A DNA stretch of 64,000 nucleotides from the NCBI RefSeq assembly GCF_039634365.2, contig NZ_CP155079.2, positions 4,154,001 through 4,218,000 of the forward strand, read 5' to 3'. The stretch is from Mucilaginibacter sp. PAMB04168 (lineage in GTDB: Bacteria > Bacteroidota > Bacteroidia > Sphingobacteriales > Sphingobacteriaceae). The notes below the pieces were generated by a model. It had not been told where the DNA came from, made no database searches, and saw nothing but the letters and a program-made list of their open reading frames with translations. Numbering within the stretch: the stretch's first letter is position 1; every line of letters begins with the position of its first letter. The position numbers and the translations under genes were made by a program. Shown here piece by piece: positions 8,114 to 17,555 of this stretch.

Positions 8114-9373
8114 TTAGGGTTTCATTAAACGCCGTATCATATCGGCACTTTGCTTTTGTGCCTCGGCAAGCCTGTCACTAAAAAAGGATTGCACCTGATT
8201 GAAGTGTTTCTTGTATCCTTCCATATCCCCATAATTTATAATGGAGGCCCACTCTCGTACAGCCGAATGAAATTCTAAATCATCGCCTCTTATAGATTTG
8301 TCATACAATGCGGTTTGTATAGATTCTTCCAGCAAATCGTCGTTCTTGAATAAGTATTCTGCTATACCCAAGCGCAAACGGAACGGCGGTGTTTGTCCTA
8401 TCAGATTGTCGTAAGGGTTTACGCCCAAATGGTACCAGGCATCAACCATACTTAATACACTTAAATGCGAATTAGGCTTACGCTCGCCCTGGTTGCCATG
8501 AAAAGCAAATTCATCCATCACCGCATCATTGAGCATGATAGGTTTACGGCTTTCATGAAATACAAAATCACGGGCTTTGTATAAACGCTCCCGCAAGGTC
8601 GCTTCATCTTCTTGTATCATTAGCTTAAACAGCTCCGATTCTGATTGCGCATATCGCCTTACTTGTTGGCGGGCATACGGATTCAAAATGGCTAGCCCGG
8701 CGTAAACGTGTGCTTTGTAACTAAATATACGTAAGGTTATTAAAATCTTCACATTGTCTATACCGCCCAAATAGGAAGCATTCTCCCACGGGAAAAAGCC
8801 CGATGCAGCCCACGCCGTACCCATACTCTCGAAACCCACATGGGTAACGGCCTGCGTGTCGGCTACAATCTGATCATGTTCATGATAATCGGCCAATTCA
8901 ACCAGGTCAGAACCAATGGCAACAAACAAATCCAACATGCGCTGGTAAGCCTCATCTGTGGCTCGGTATCGTATGAGTATAAGCTTTTGGCCTGCCGGTT
9001 CAAATCCGCCGCCATGCATGGCATGGAAGGTTATAATCTGTACATCGGCCGGTAAATACTTATCAAACAGCGCAATCTCGGGATGCTTAACTGACGTTTG
9101 CCCTGCCACGATGGCGCCATACTTAATAGCATCACAACTTTGCGCTATTACCTGCTCCATCAGTTCGGCTTCTACCGAGTATATAAGCAGATCGCTTACA
9201 CGGGCCACCTGCTTTCCATCATCCATAAGCTTAACACCTATCGGATTAAGATCCGCCTCCAACACCTCGCGGTTTTGAGGCAGGTCGCAGCCGCACACAC
9301 TATAGCCTGCTTTAGCAAACGCCCTGGCATATACCTTGCCCATATCGCCCAAACCTATTATACCGATGTTCAT
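8114..9373 (-). CDS. Prephenate dehydrogenase, fungal Tyr1 type
   Basis: NAD(P)-dependent dehydrogenase (419 aa) of the TyrA superfamily, converting prephenate to 4-hydroxyphenylpyruvate for tyrosine. The Rossmann motif IGIIGLGDMG is at the N-terminus; HAMHG at about residue 117 corresponds to HSLHG of yeast Tyr1. Further blocks parallel yeast Tyr1 along the full length: GQTS.K.PEI..F.KYLP, HDQIVADTQAVTH, RIFS.K.HVYAGLAI.NP, PNSHLS...VD.W..LG..PYD and DDLEF..A.REW. Typical bacterial TyrA proteins are about 280-370 aa and lack the C-terminal half. No other aromatic-pathway genes are adjacent. Confidence 0.8.
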   Translation of the reverse strand: MNIGIIGLGDMGKVYARAFAKAGYSVCGCDLPQNREVLEADLNPIGVKLMDDGKQVARVSDLLIYSVEAELMEQVIAQSCDAIKYGAIVAGQTSVKHPEIALFDKYLPADVQIITFHAMHGGGFEPAGQKLILIRYRATDEAYQRMLDLFVAIGSDLVELADYHEHDQIVADTQAVTHVGFESMGTAWAASGFFPWENASYLGGIDNVKILITLRIFSYKAHVYAGLAILNPYARQQVRRYAQSESELFKLMIQEDEATLRERLYKARDFVFHESRKPIMLNDAVMDEFAFHGNQGERKPNSHLSVLSMVDAWYHLGVNPYDNLIGQTPPFRLRLGIAEYLFKNDDLLEESIQTALYDKSIRGDDLEFHSAVREWASIINYGDMEGYKKHFNQVQSFFSDRLAEAQKQSADMIRRLMKP

Positions 9374-9445
9374 TTTATACTTTTATAATATACTGCCGAA
9401 AGATAGTATTCTGTTTCGCAAGGCTAATATCTTTTTTCTATTTTT

Positions 9446-9467
9446 AACCGTCAGTAAAATGACGGTT
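9446..9467. promoter_or_regulatory. Dyad upstream of prephenate dehydrogenase gene
   Basis: AACCGTCA-GTAAAA-TGACGGTT is a perfect 8-bp inverted repeat with a 6-base spacer, 73 bases upstream of the minus-strand dehydrogenase gene and 160 bases upstream of the plus-strand gene at 9628. Its form suits a dimeric repressor site; on the minus strand it is followed by a T-rich run, so a terminator is the alternative. Confidence 0.35.
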
Positions 9468-9627
9468 GGAATTACCTAAGTATTCGCCCTGCTGGATTGT
9501 CTGCGAAAGCTGCAGGTATGCATTGTAAGGCTTCCACAAAATTGCTACATCAATAAGCTTTTTTTAACACTAAATAGTACATATTAAATACAGTTGCGTT
9601 TATTTGCAATTACTAACCATCATTTAT

Positions 9628-10320
9628 ATGAATACTTGCTTTGCTTTTAAGGCTTTATTATTGTCGATCTTTTTTTCGGGAAGTGTGCTGTTGGTTTCGG
9701 CACAAGATAGCACCCGTAAAGCCAAACCTGCGGTTAATAAACCCACTGCATACCGGGCACCGGCTGTTGCACGTAATCCATATCCTGCTCAACAACCTAT
9801 TACTGCTCCGGTAAATACCGATAAAAGCTTAAACGGTCAGTATCAATATCTGTCTTCTAAATTTTATAATTACCAAAAGCCGCAACTGGCTGCATTTTAT
9901 AAAAACGTGACCGATACTTTGCGCGCTCAAAAAAACAAAGTGAAAGAGTTGCAGAAATCACTAACTGCGCAGGGCAAAACAGTGCAAACTTTACAATCTG
10001 ACGTTAATGCAAAAGAACAAAGCCTGAGCGAGTCAAATTCTAAAGTTGATGCAATTAGCTTGTTGGGCATACCCGTGTCTAAAGCCACTTACAATTCAAT
10101 AATGTGGGGACTTGTTATTGTATTTGGTGCGGTAGCCACCATAGTGATCCTGCAATCGGGCAGTGCACGCAGGGAAGCCAAATACCGCATTAAGCTTTAC
10201 GAAGAGCTGGACGAGGAGTATAAAGCCTACAAAGTAAAAGCCAACGAAAAAGAAAAGAAACTAGCCCGGGAGTTACAAACTGAGCGTAACAAGCTGGACG
10301 AACTCTTAGGCAGGAGCTAA
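9628..10320 (+). CDS. Exported coiled-coil protein with one membrane segment
   Basis: Protein of 230 aa of unknown function. The ATG at 9628 is preferred over an in-frame TTG at 9604 because it gives a clean signal peptide ending SVLLVSAQ|DS. A Pro/Ala-rich stretch (about 30-65) is followed by a coiled coil (about 85-145, with KVKELQKSLTAQGKTVQTLQ), a single transmembrane helix (about 155-180, MWGLVIVFGAVATIVIL), and a second charged coiled coil to the C-terminus. It may link periplasm and cytoplasm. It lies 48 bases before the next gene on the same strand. Confidence 0.7.
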   Translation: MNTCFAFKALLLSIFFSGSVLLVSAQDSTRKAKPAVNKPTAYRAPAVARNPYPAQQPITAPVNTDKSLNGQYQYLSSKFYNYQKPQLAAFYKNVTDTLRAQKNKVKELQKSLTAQGKTVQTLQSDVNAKEQSLSESNSKVDAISLLGIPVSKATYNSIMWGLVIVFGAVATIVILQSGSARREAKYRIKLYEELDEEYKAYKVKANEKEKKLARELQTERNKLDELLGRS

Positions 10321-10368
10321 TCCCCCACACCCTAACCAGTGTTAGCATCCTAATCCAATGTCCATAAC

Positions 10369-12270
10369 ATGAACCGCAGAAGCTTTGTTAAATCGGCTAC
10401 GGTTGGTACAGCAGGGTTAGTTATAGCTACACATGCTGCTGATGCTGCGTCGCTCTTTACAGCGCCTTATTCTGAGCTATATACACTGAGCCGTTCGCTT
10501 TTGACCACCTGGGTCAATGCCTTGCTCAAATTACAGATTAAGGACAAGCGTAATGCTGCCGACTACGGCGGAATCTTGAGCCCCGCCAATGGCAAGGTGC
10601 ATGGCCGTGTGGCCGATACCATTTACCCACTGCTCTATCTGGCTAATGAAACGCAAGAGAGCAGGTATGTGGACGCCGCTTCACTATTGTATGAGTGGAT
10701 GGAGCGTAACGTCACTCAGCCCGACGGTTCATGGCTTAACGAACCGGTAAAAGGCTCATGGAAGGGAACAACGGTATTTACAATTATTGCGCTTTGCGAA
10801 GCCATAAGCAAGCATAGCAATACACTTGATTCCGTATGGAAAGCACGGATGCTCGACAGGCTCAAAAAGGCCGGTGAGTATGTGTACAACACTTTCACAA
10901 TTGAGTACGGCAACATTAATTACCCTATCAATGCAGCCTATGCGCTGACGTTACTAGGTGAAATACTCGATCACAGGCCATACACCGAAAAAGGGCGTTT
11001 ATTTGCGCATCAATCACTCGCATGTTTTACGAAGAATAATCATTTTTTATACGGCGAAGGCAGCCTGAAATACAGCGCCAAAGGTTGCCTGCCCATCGAT
11101 TTAGGCTATAATGTAGAAGAATCGTTGCCGGCACTAACAATGTATGCCTTGCATACTAAAGATGAAGAAGTGCTGGATATGGTAATTAAATCATTACGAA
11201 CACATTTAGAGTTTATGCTGCCCGATGGTGGCTGGGACAACAGCTGGGGCACGCGCAACTATAAATGGACCTACTGGGGCAGCCGTACTACCGATGGCTG
11301 CCTGCCCGCATACGCTTTATTAGCAAGTAGGGATGCACGATTTTATAAAGGTGCACTTCAAAATACGAAGCTACTACAGGCCTGTACACATGATGGCTTA
11401 TTAACCGGCGGACCGCATTACAGTTCACATGGCGTTAAAACCAGCGTTCATCACACTTTTTGTCATGCCAAGGCACTTACTACTATATTAGATCATGGTA
11501 ATAGCGCCACCTTGTATCCGGGTAATCTGAAGCTACCCCGCGAGGAGGTGTATGACTATAAATTTTATCCCGAAATACAAACCTACCTGGTGGCTCAAGG
11601 TGATTTCAGGGCCACCATTACCGGGTACGATTGTGAATACAAGAATTATAAAGCCGGGCATCCTACCGGGGGCGCTTTAACCATGCTGTGGCATCCGCTA
11701 ACCGGGCCTATACTGGCCGGCAGCATGAATGAATACCAGTTACTCGAGGCCGATAACATGCAGTTGGATACTGATCCATCATCAATGTCGCTTACACCAC
11801 GTTTGGAATTAAAAACAGATGATAAAACGTATACTAACATTAACGATCTATCGGCACGTATTGAAGTGTTAGAAGATGCAAATAGTATAGTGTTGAAAAC
11901 TTCTTCTAAGCTCGTCGACCGCGATCAGCACGAGCATCCTACGGAAAAAATATCATGCGCTATAACCTATGTGTTTACCAAAGATAAAGTTAGGATTAAG
12001 TATGAAGCTTTTGGAGCCGATCATAGTACGCCGGTTGACGTTATATTCCCTATCATAGCATCAAAGCAGGAGACGTTACATTTGAATAATAACAAGCACT
12101 TAGTAATCAGTAAAAAGGCAGCAACGGTAAGCGTTAAATCCAGCATGCCATTTAAGTTTTTACCAAACAATAATAACCGGATATTTAATTTTGTGCCTGG
12201 CTTAGAGGCTATTCCCATCCTCTTAAAAGATGGAGTTACTATTGACATTAAAGTTATAAAAACGAGCTGA
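10369..12270 (+). CDS. Tat-exported protein, alpha/alpha-toroid glycosidase/lyase-like
   Basis: Protein of 633 aa with a twin-arginine signal (MNRRSFVKSATVGTAG, then a hydrophobic stretch ending HAADAA). Residues about 45-380 are a series of helices with Trp/Gly-rich loops (GGWDNSWGTRNYKWTYWGSRTTDG, GPHYSSHG, HHTFCHAKAL), as in alpha/alpha-toroid carbohydrate-active enzymes such as heparinase- or GH88/105-like proteins. The C-terminal third looks beta-rich, as in the beta-sandwich of polysaccharide lyases. No catalytic residues can be assigned with confidence. Likely periplasmic. Confidence 0.55.
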   Translation: MNRRSFVKSATVGTAGLVIATHAADAASLFTAPYSELYTLSRSLLTTWVNALLKLQIKDKRNAADYGGILSPANGKVHGRVADTIYPLLYLANETQESRYVDAASLLYEWMERNVTQPDGSWLNEPVKGSWKGTTVFTIIALCEAISKHSNTLDSVWKARMLDRLKKAGEYVYNTFTIEYGNINYPINAAYALTLLGEILDHRPYTEKGRLFAHQSLACFTKNNHFLYGEGSLKYSAKGCLPIDLGYNVEESLPALTMYALHTKDEEVLDMVIKSLRTHLEFMLPDGGWDNSWGTRNYKWTYWGSRTTDGCLPAYALLASRDARFYKGALQNTKLLQACTHDGLLTGGPHYSSHGVKTSVHHTFCHAKALTTILDHGNSATLYPGNLKLPREEVYDYKFYPEIQTYLVAQGDFRATITGYDCEYKNYKAGHPTGGALTMLWHPLTGPILAGSMNEYQLLEADNMQLDTDPSSMSLTPRLELKTDDKTYTNINDLSARIEVLEDANSIVLKTSSKLVDRDQHEHPTEKISCAITYVFTKDKVRIKYEAFGADHSTPVDVIFPIIASKQETLHLNNNKHLVISKKAATVSVKSSMPFKFLPNNNNRIFNFVPGLEAIPILLKDGVTIDIKVIKTS

Positions 12271-12371
12271 TACCTTTATAATTGGCTTTCGATAAATGAG
12301 CAGACTACTCCCTCAAAATTGCTTAAATAATCAGAATGTGGTTGAATTCTGCCGAGCACAAATACCATAAC

Positions 12372-12404
12372 AATAAAGGTCACCTTCGCAAGGCGGCCTT
12401 TATT
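12372..12404. terminator. Bidirectional terminator with nested stem
   Basis: Outer arms AATAAAGG and CCTTTATT enclose an inner CCTT-CGC-AAGG stem; A/T runs flank both sides. It lies between the convergent gene ends at 12270 (plus) and 12420 (minus) and has the same nested design as the terminator at 14948. Confidence 0.7.
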
Positions 12405-12419
12405 TATATTTAGAGTAAT

Positions 12420-14792
12420 TCATTCCGTGCGAAGGCTTTTGACAGGGTTGGCAAGCGCTGCTTTAATGGCCTGAAAGCTTACCGTAAGCAAGGTGATGAC
12501 TAAAGCGCCAGTCGCCGAAAGGGCGAATACCCACCAGGATATCACCGTGCGATACTCATAGACCTGCAGCCACTGGTTAAGAAAATACCAAGCTATCGGT
12601 ATAGCAATAGCACACGATATGATAACCAGTGTGATAAACTCTTTCGACAGCATATTCCATAGGTTATATACCGATGCACCAAGCACTTTACGTACGCCAA
12701 TCTCTTTGGTACGCTGCTCGGCCACGAAGGATGCCAAGCCAAATAAGCCTAACGATGATATAACGATAGCCAGTATGGCAAAAAAGGTGGCCAGGTTACC
12801 AATACGCTGCTCGGCCGTAAATTTGCGCCCATAGGTTTCATCAGTAAACTGGTAAGCAAACGGGCTGCCGGGGTTAATGCGCTTAAATACGGCTTCTACC
12901 TTGCCAAGAGCTTCGCTTGCAGGCATGTTAGGCTTAAGCCGGATGGTAATGGTTGAGATCCACCCATAATTGATCATAAACACCGTAGGCTGTACCGCCG
13001 TGTATGGCGATTCCATAATCATGTTTTTAATTACACCGGTAACCGTAAGCGCTTTGCCATTGTAATTTATTGTTTGTCCAATGGGTTCTTTAAAGCCCAT
13101 CATTTTGGCGGCCGCCTCGTTCAATATAATACCTGATGAGTCGGCTGCATACGCTCTCGAAAAATCTCGCCCCTTTATTATTTGCCAGCCTATCGTTTTC
13201 CCAAAATCATGCGTAACGGCAATGGTACCCAGTAGTGGATTTGAACCCGGATCCATGCCTTCCCAATCATAGCCGATTTGGTTGCTGCTCACTTCGGTGG
13301 AGCGGCTCGATGATTCGGCCATGTTTTCTACCGCACCGGTAGCAAGCAATTGCTCTCTCAAAGCATCATAATGCCCCTCTAACTCAGGCGTGTTAATCTC
13401 AACGGCAATCAACCCATCACGACTGTAGCCTACCGGACGGTTCTTGGCATGCTGTATTTGCCTGTATACTACAATAGTGCCTATAATGAGCATCACCGAC
13501 ACAGTAAACTGAATAACCACCAGTACTTTGCGAGGTAATGCCGCATACCGGCCGGCTTTAAACGTTCCTTTAAGCACTTTTACGGGGTTAAAACTGGATA
13601 AATATAATGCAGGATAGCTGCCCGACACCAAACCTGTGATAAGTGTAAACGTTAGTGCCAGCAGCCAGAATACCGGGTTTAGCCAAGGTAAGCTCATCTC
13701 TTTGCTCGACAGGTTGTTGAACAGCGGCAGGGCCAGCATTACCAACGCAATAGACAATGCAAATGCAAGTAACGACATTAGTATAGACTCGCTTAAAAAC
13801 TGCGAAATGATTTGCTGACGCATGGAACCTATGGCTTTACGTACGCCTACTTCTTTAGCACGTTTTTCAGACCGGGCGGTGTTCAGATTCATAAAATTGA
13901 TGCAGGCCAGCAGCAGCACAAATATGCCAATAATACCAAACAGCCAAACAAACCTAACTAATCCGCCGGTAACCTTACCGTTTGTGAACTCACTGTATAA
14001 ATGCCATTTACGCATAGGATGTAATTGCAGTTCATCGTTCCCTTCTTTAAAATGTGCTTTGGCTATATTTTTAATTTTGGCGTTTATTTTATCAATGTCT
14101 GCATCATTATTAACCTGGGCAAATAAAGCGAAGGAGTGATTGCCCCATTGTTCTGCCGAGCTTTTAACCCAGTTTTCTGTAGCCTCGAACTTTTTCCAGG
14201 GCAAAAGTATCCTCACTTCTCTAAAGGCAGTATTACGTGGCAAATCCTCGTAAAGGCCTGCTATCTTAACTTCTGTTTTGTTGTTGATGCGTACAGTTTG
14301 ATTAATAGGGTCTGCCTCTCCAAAAAGCGACTTTGCAAGCGATACTGTAATAAGTGCTGATGAAGGGTCTTTCAGCGCATTTATATCACCTTTTAACATC
14401 TTAATACTAAACATTTCAGGTAAATCCTCTTCAGCCCACAACCCTTTACCTGTTATCTTTTTGTCGCCCGCTTTGAGCACAAACTCCTGCTGCCACGATG
14501 TTAAGGCCACATGTTTAAAATCGGCCGGAAACTTAGTACGCAATTCGTTGGCCAGGGGCATGGCTACAGCTTCACTTGTGCCTATGTGGCCGTTGAAAGT
14601 TTGGGTATTCATTACCCGCGTAACAGTTTTATAATCCTTATGGTAAGTATCAAATGATACCTCATCCCATATCCATAAACCAATGAGCATAGCTACAGCC
14701 ATACCTAACGCCAGGCCCATTATATTGATGAAGGAGTAAACCTTGTTTTTGAGCAGATTACGCCAGGCAATTTTAAAGTAGTTCTTTAACAT
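12420..14792 (-). CDS. MacB/FtsX-type ABC transporter permease
   Basis: Integral membrane protein (790 aa) of the large Bacteroidota MacB/FtsX permease group. The start at 14792 (MLKNYFKIAWRNLLKNK) is preferred to the longer frame because this opening is conserved in the group. The order is N-terminal transmembrane helix (IMGLALGMAVAMLIGLWIW), a large periplasmic MacB-like domain, three helices with the RAKEVGVRKAIGS coupling motif, a second periplasmic domain and three final helices with RTKEIGVRKVLGA. No ATPase gene is adjacent, so it pairs with an ATPase encoded elsewhere or acts in envelope stress. Substrate unknown. Confidence 0.88.
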   Translation of the reverse strand: MLKNYFKIAWRNLLKNKVYSFINIMGLALGMAVAMLIGLWIWDEVSFDTYHKDYKTVTRVMNTQTFNGHIGTSEAVAMPLANELRTKFPADFKHVALTSWQQEFVLKAGDKKITGKGLWAEEDLPEMFSIKMLKGDINALKDPSSALITVSLAKSLFGEADPINQTVRINNKTEVKIAGLYEDLPRNTAFREVRILLPWKKFEATENWVKSSAEQWGNHSFALFAQVNNDADIDKINAKIKNIAKAHFKEGNDELQLHPMRKWHLYSEFTNGKVTGGLVRFVWLFGIIGIFVLLLACINFMNLNTARSEKRAKEVGVRKAIGSMRQQIISQFLSESILMSLLAFALSIALVMLALPLFNNLSSKEMSLPWLNPVFWLLALTFTLITGLVSGSYPALYLSSFNPVKVLKGTFKAGRYAALPRKVLVVIQFTVSVMLIIGTIVVYRQIQHAKNRPVGYSRDGLIAVEINTPELEGHYDALREQLLATGAVENMAESSSRSTEVSSNQIGYDWEGMDPGSNPLLGTIAVTHDFGKTIGWQIIKGRDFSRAYAADSSGIILNEAAAKMMGFKEPIGQTINYNGKALTVTGVIKNMIMESPYTAVQPTVFMINYGWISTITIRLKPNMPASEALGKVEAVFKRINPGSPFAYQFTDETYGRKFTAEQRIGNLATFFAILAIVISSLGLFGLASFVAEQRTKEIGVRKVLGASVYNLWNMLSKEFITLVIISCAIAIPIAWYFLNQWLQVYEYRTVISWWVFALSATGALVITLLTVSFQAIKAALANPVKSLRTE

Positions 14793-14947
14793 AAGCGTGA
14801 TGTTTTGAGTACTTGAAGTATAGCACCTATATTGCCAAGACAGTGCCACCCGAACATCTTTTTGATAATCAACATATTATCTTCAAACTACCTAAATAAG
14901 CGTTCGTTTCTGATACAAGTTTACGTACGGTAGTGAAACACGTTGTA

Positions 14948-14989
14948 AAATACAAAAGGCCACCTTTTGCAAGGCAGCCTTTTGTATTT
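14948..14989 (-). terminator. Terminator after rpsJ
   Basis: Arms AAATACAAAAGGC (14948-14960) and GCCTTTTGTATTT (14977-14989) form a 13-bp stem enclosing an inner CCTT-TTGC-AAGG stem; on the minus strand a T-rich tract follows. It lies 17 bases beyond the rpsJ stop, so the str operon ends at rpsJ instead of reading into rplC. Confidence 0.8.
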
Positions 14990-15005
14990 GTATCTTCCGG
15001 TACTA

Positions 15006-15311
15006 TCACACTTTGATTTCAACTTCAACACCGCTAGGTAGTTCAAGTTTCATCAACGCATCAACAGTTTTAGAGTTAGAGCTGTAAATGTCCAATAAGC
15101 GTTTGTAGCTGCATAATTGAAATTGCTCACGTGCTTTTTTGTTTACGTGCGGTGAACGCAATACTGTAAAGATTTTCTTTTCAGTTGGTAAAGGAAGCGG
15201 TCCGCTTACTACAGCGCCGGTTGGCTTTACAGTCTTAACGATCTTCTCAGCTGATTTGTCAACCAGATTGTAGTCGTAAGATTTCAGTTTAATTCTGATT
15301 CTTTGGCTCAT
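15006..15311 (-). CDS. rpsJ: 30S ribosomal protein S10
   Basis: Ribosomal protein S10 (101 aa), of the 30S head and also transcription antitermination factor NusE. MSQRIRIKLKSYDYNLVD, the GPLPLPT loop and RSPHVNKKAREQF are family hallmarks. It follows fusA with a 121-base spacer and is followed by a strong terminator. In most bacteria rplC comes next; here it is 9.3 kb away. No tuf gene is present between fusA and rpsJ. Confidence 0.98.
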   Translation of the reverse strand: MSQRIRIKLKSYDYNLVDKSAEKIVKTVKPTGAVVSGPLPLPTEKKIFTVLRSPHVNKKAREQFQLCSYKRLLDIYSSNSKTVDALMKLELPSGVEVEIKV

Positions 15312-15379
15312 TTTGTTTTGTTTGTTTAACTACCTGTAAGAGCTATTTATTACAGGGAGTGATTTATTGATTTCAGACG

Positions 15380-15430
15380 TGCAAATGTGCAGATTTAGCA
15401 TCCGCACATTTACTCATCCGCATATTTGCA
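15380..15430 (-). repeat. Word-repeat hairpin in fusA-rpsJ spacer
   Basis: TGCAAATGTGCAGAT (15380-15394) and ATCCGCATATTTGCA (15416-15430) pair over 15 positions with two mismatches, and the loop holds another related word, ATCCGCACATTT. It is built from variations of one short word, like the structures at 1242 and 17556 although the words differ. Function unknown. Confidence 0.6.
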
Positions 15431-15432
15431 AT

Positions 15433-17541
15433 TTAAGCTGAAACGCCTTTTTTACCTTTTGCTTTGGCAACCACTTCGTCTTGTACGTTACGTGGTGCTT
15501 CAGCATAGTGATCAAACTCCATAGTTGAAGTAGCGCGACCTGAAGTGATGGTACGTAATTGCGTTACGTAACCAAACATTTCTGAAAGTGGCACAGTAGC
15601 TTTAATTACTTGAGCACCGGCACGGCTATCCATACCTAACAACTGACCACGACGACGGTTCATGTCACCGATCACATCACCCATGTTTTCTTCAGGGGTT
15701 AAGATCTCGATTTTCATGATAGGCTCCAGTAATACTGGTTTACATTTTGGCAATGCCTCGCGATAAGCCGAACGAGCTGCGATCTCGAAAGATAACGCAT
15801 CCGAATCGACTGCGTGGAACGAACCATCGATCAAACGTACTTTTAAGCTGGTTAAAGGATAACCTGCTAACACACCATTAGCCATGGCAGCAGCAAATCC
15901 TTTTTCAACAGACGGAATAAACTCACGAGGAATAGAACCACCGCTAATTTCGTTCACAAACTGTAAGCCCTCTTTACCTTCATCGTTTGGAGAAATGACA
16001 ACCTGAATGTCGGCAAATTTACCACGACCACCGGTTTGTTTCTTGTAGGTTTCGCGGTGTTGAACAGTACCTGTGATAGACTCTTTGTAAGCCACTTGTG
16101 GCGCACCTTGGTTAACCTCAACTTTAAACTCACGTTTTAAGCGGTCCATGATGATATCTAAGTGTAACTCGCCCATACCCGAAATAACGGTTTGGCCGGT
16201 TTCTTCATCGGAGTTTACGCGGAAGGTTGGATCCTCTTCGGCAAGTTTACCTAAAGCCATACCCAATTTATCTACGTCGGCCTGTGTTTTAGGCTCAATA
16301 GCTAAACCAATAACCGGCTCAGGGAAATTCATCGACTCCAGAATGATCGGGTGCTTCTCATCACACAGGGTATCACCTGTTTTAATATCTTTAAAGCCTA
16401 CTACCGCAGCAATATCACCAGCACCTACATTAGGGATAGGGTTTTGCTTGTTAGCGTGCATTTGGAAAATACGAGAGATACGCTCTTTGTTGTCTGAACG
16501 CATGTTGTGCACATATGAACCAGCATCCAGATTACCTGAATACACGCGGATAAAGCACAAACGGCCTACGAAAGGATCGGTTGCAATTTTAAACGCTAAT
16601 GCAGCAAATGGTTCTTTAACATCTGGTTTACGTAGTATTTCTTCGCCGGTTTCTGGGTTGGTACCAATAATACCTTCCACATCCATCGGTGAAGGCAATA
16701 ATTCCATCACGTAATCGAGCATGGTTTGTACACCTTTGTTTTTGAAAGATGAACCACAAACCATAGGAACTATTTTAGCATCTAACACTGCTTTACGTAA
16801 AGCATCAAGTACTTCACGCTCAGTAATGGTTTCAGGTGCGTCGAAGAATTTCTCCATCAGGCTTTCGTCATACTCAGCAACTGATTCCAGTAATTTTTCT
16901 CTCCACTCGTTAGCCTCATCAATCATATCAGCAGGGATAGGCACTTCAGTAAAGGTCATCCCTTTATCATGCTCATTCCAAACAATACCACGGAAGTTGA
17001 TCAGGTCAATTACGCCTTTAAAGCTATCTTCGGCGCCAATAGGTAATTGCAACGGAACAGCGTTACTGCCCAACATTGTTTTCACCTGCTTAACAACCTT
17101 TAAGAAATCTGCACCTGAACGGTCCATTTTATTTACGAAACCTATACGGGCAACGTTATAATTGTTGGCAAGTCTCCAGTTGGTTTCTGATTGAGGCTCA
17201 ACACCGTCAACAGCAGAAAACAAGAAAACCAAGCCATCCAGTACACGTAATGAACGGTTTACCTCAACGGTAAAATCCACGTGGCCCGGGGTATCAATAA
17301 TATTGATGTGGTAAGTTTGGTCTCTGTATTTCCAGTTTACAGTAGTAGCAGCCGAAGTGATGGTAATACCACGCTCCTGCTCCTGCGCCATCCAGTCCAT
17401 GGTAGCAGCACCTTCGTGTACTTCACCTATTTTGTGGCTTACACCAGCATAGTAAAGGATACGCTCGGTAGTAGTGGTTTTACCGGCATCAATGTGAGCG
17501 GCAATACCAATGTTTCTAGTATATTTAAGATCTCTTGACAT
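15433..17541 (-). CDS. fusA: Elongation factor G
   Basis: Translational GTPase (702 aa) that drives translocation of tRNA and mRNA. G1 AHIDAGKTTTTERILYYAG, G3 DTPGHVDF and G4 NKMD are present in the N-terminal domain, followed by EF-G domains II-V including SGMGELHLDI and GDMNRRRGQLLGM. Length is normal. It is the third gene of the rpsL-rpsG-fusA-rpsJ unit. Confidence 0.98.
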   Translation of the reverse strand: MSRDLKYTRNIGIAAHIDAGKTTTTERILYYAGVSHKIGEVHEGAATMDWMAQEQERGITITSAATTVNWKYRDQTYHINIIDTPGHVDFTVEVNRSLRVLDGLVFLFSAVDGVEPQSETNWRLANNYNVARIGFVNKMDRSGADFLKVVKQVKTMLGSNAVPLQLPIGAEDSFKGVIDLINFRGIVWNEHDKGMTFTEVPIPADMIDEANEWREKLLESVAEYDESLMEKFFDAPETITEREVLDALRKAVLDAKIVPMVCGSSFKNKGVQTMLDYVMELLPSPMDVEGIIGTNPETGEEILRKPDVKEPFAALAFKIATDPFVGRLCFIRVYSGNLDAGSYVHNMRSDNKERISRIFQMHANKQNPIPNVGAGDIAAVVGFKDIKTGDTLCDEKHPIILESMNFPEPVIGLAIEPKTQADVDKLGMALGKLAEEDPTFRVNSDEETGQTVISGMGELHLDIIMDRLKREFKVEVNQGAPQVAYKESITGTVQHRETYKKQTGGRGKFADIQVVISPNDEGKEGLQFVNEISGGSIPREFIPSVEKGFAAAMANGVLAGYPLTSLKVRLIDGSFHAVDSDALSFEIAARSAYREALPKCKPVLLEPIMKIEILTPEENMGDVIGDMNRRRGQLLGMDSRAGAQVIKATVPLSEMFGYVTQLRTITSGRATSTMEFDHYAEAPRNVQDEVVAKAKGKKGVSA

Positions 17542-17555
17542 GTCTTTTATTTGTT

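Noticed and set aside
5720..15005. Mobile element as cause of the str-S10 split
   Set aside because: No transposase, integrase, tRNA gene, attachment site or boundary repeats were seen; coding style resembles the neighbours.
15312..15432. Missing tuf between fusA and rpsJ as a deletion
   Set aside because: Many bacteria of this phylum carry tuf elsewhere, so its absence here is not evidence of loss.
16148..16714. Long plus-strand open frame of 188 codons
   Set aside because: It is antisense to the highly conserved middle of fusA and has no recognisable protein features.
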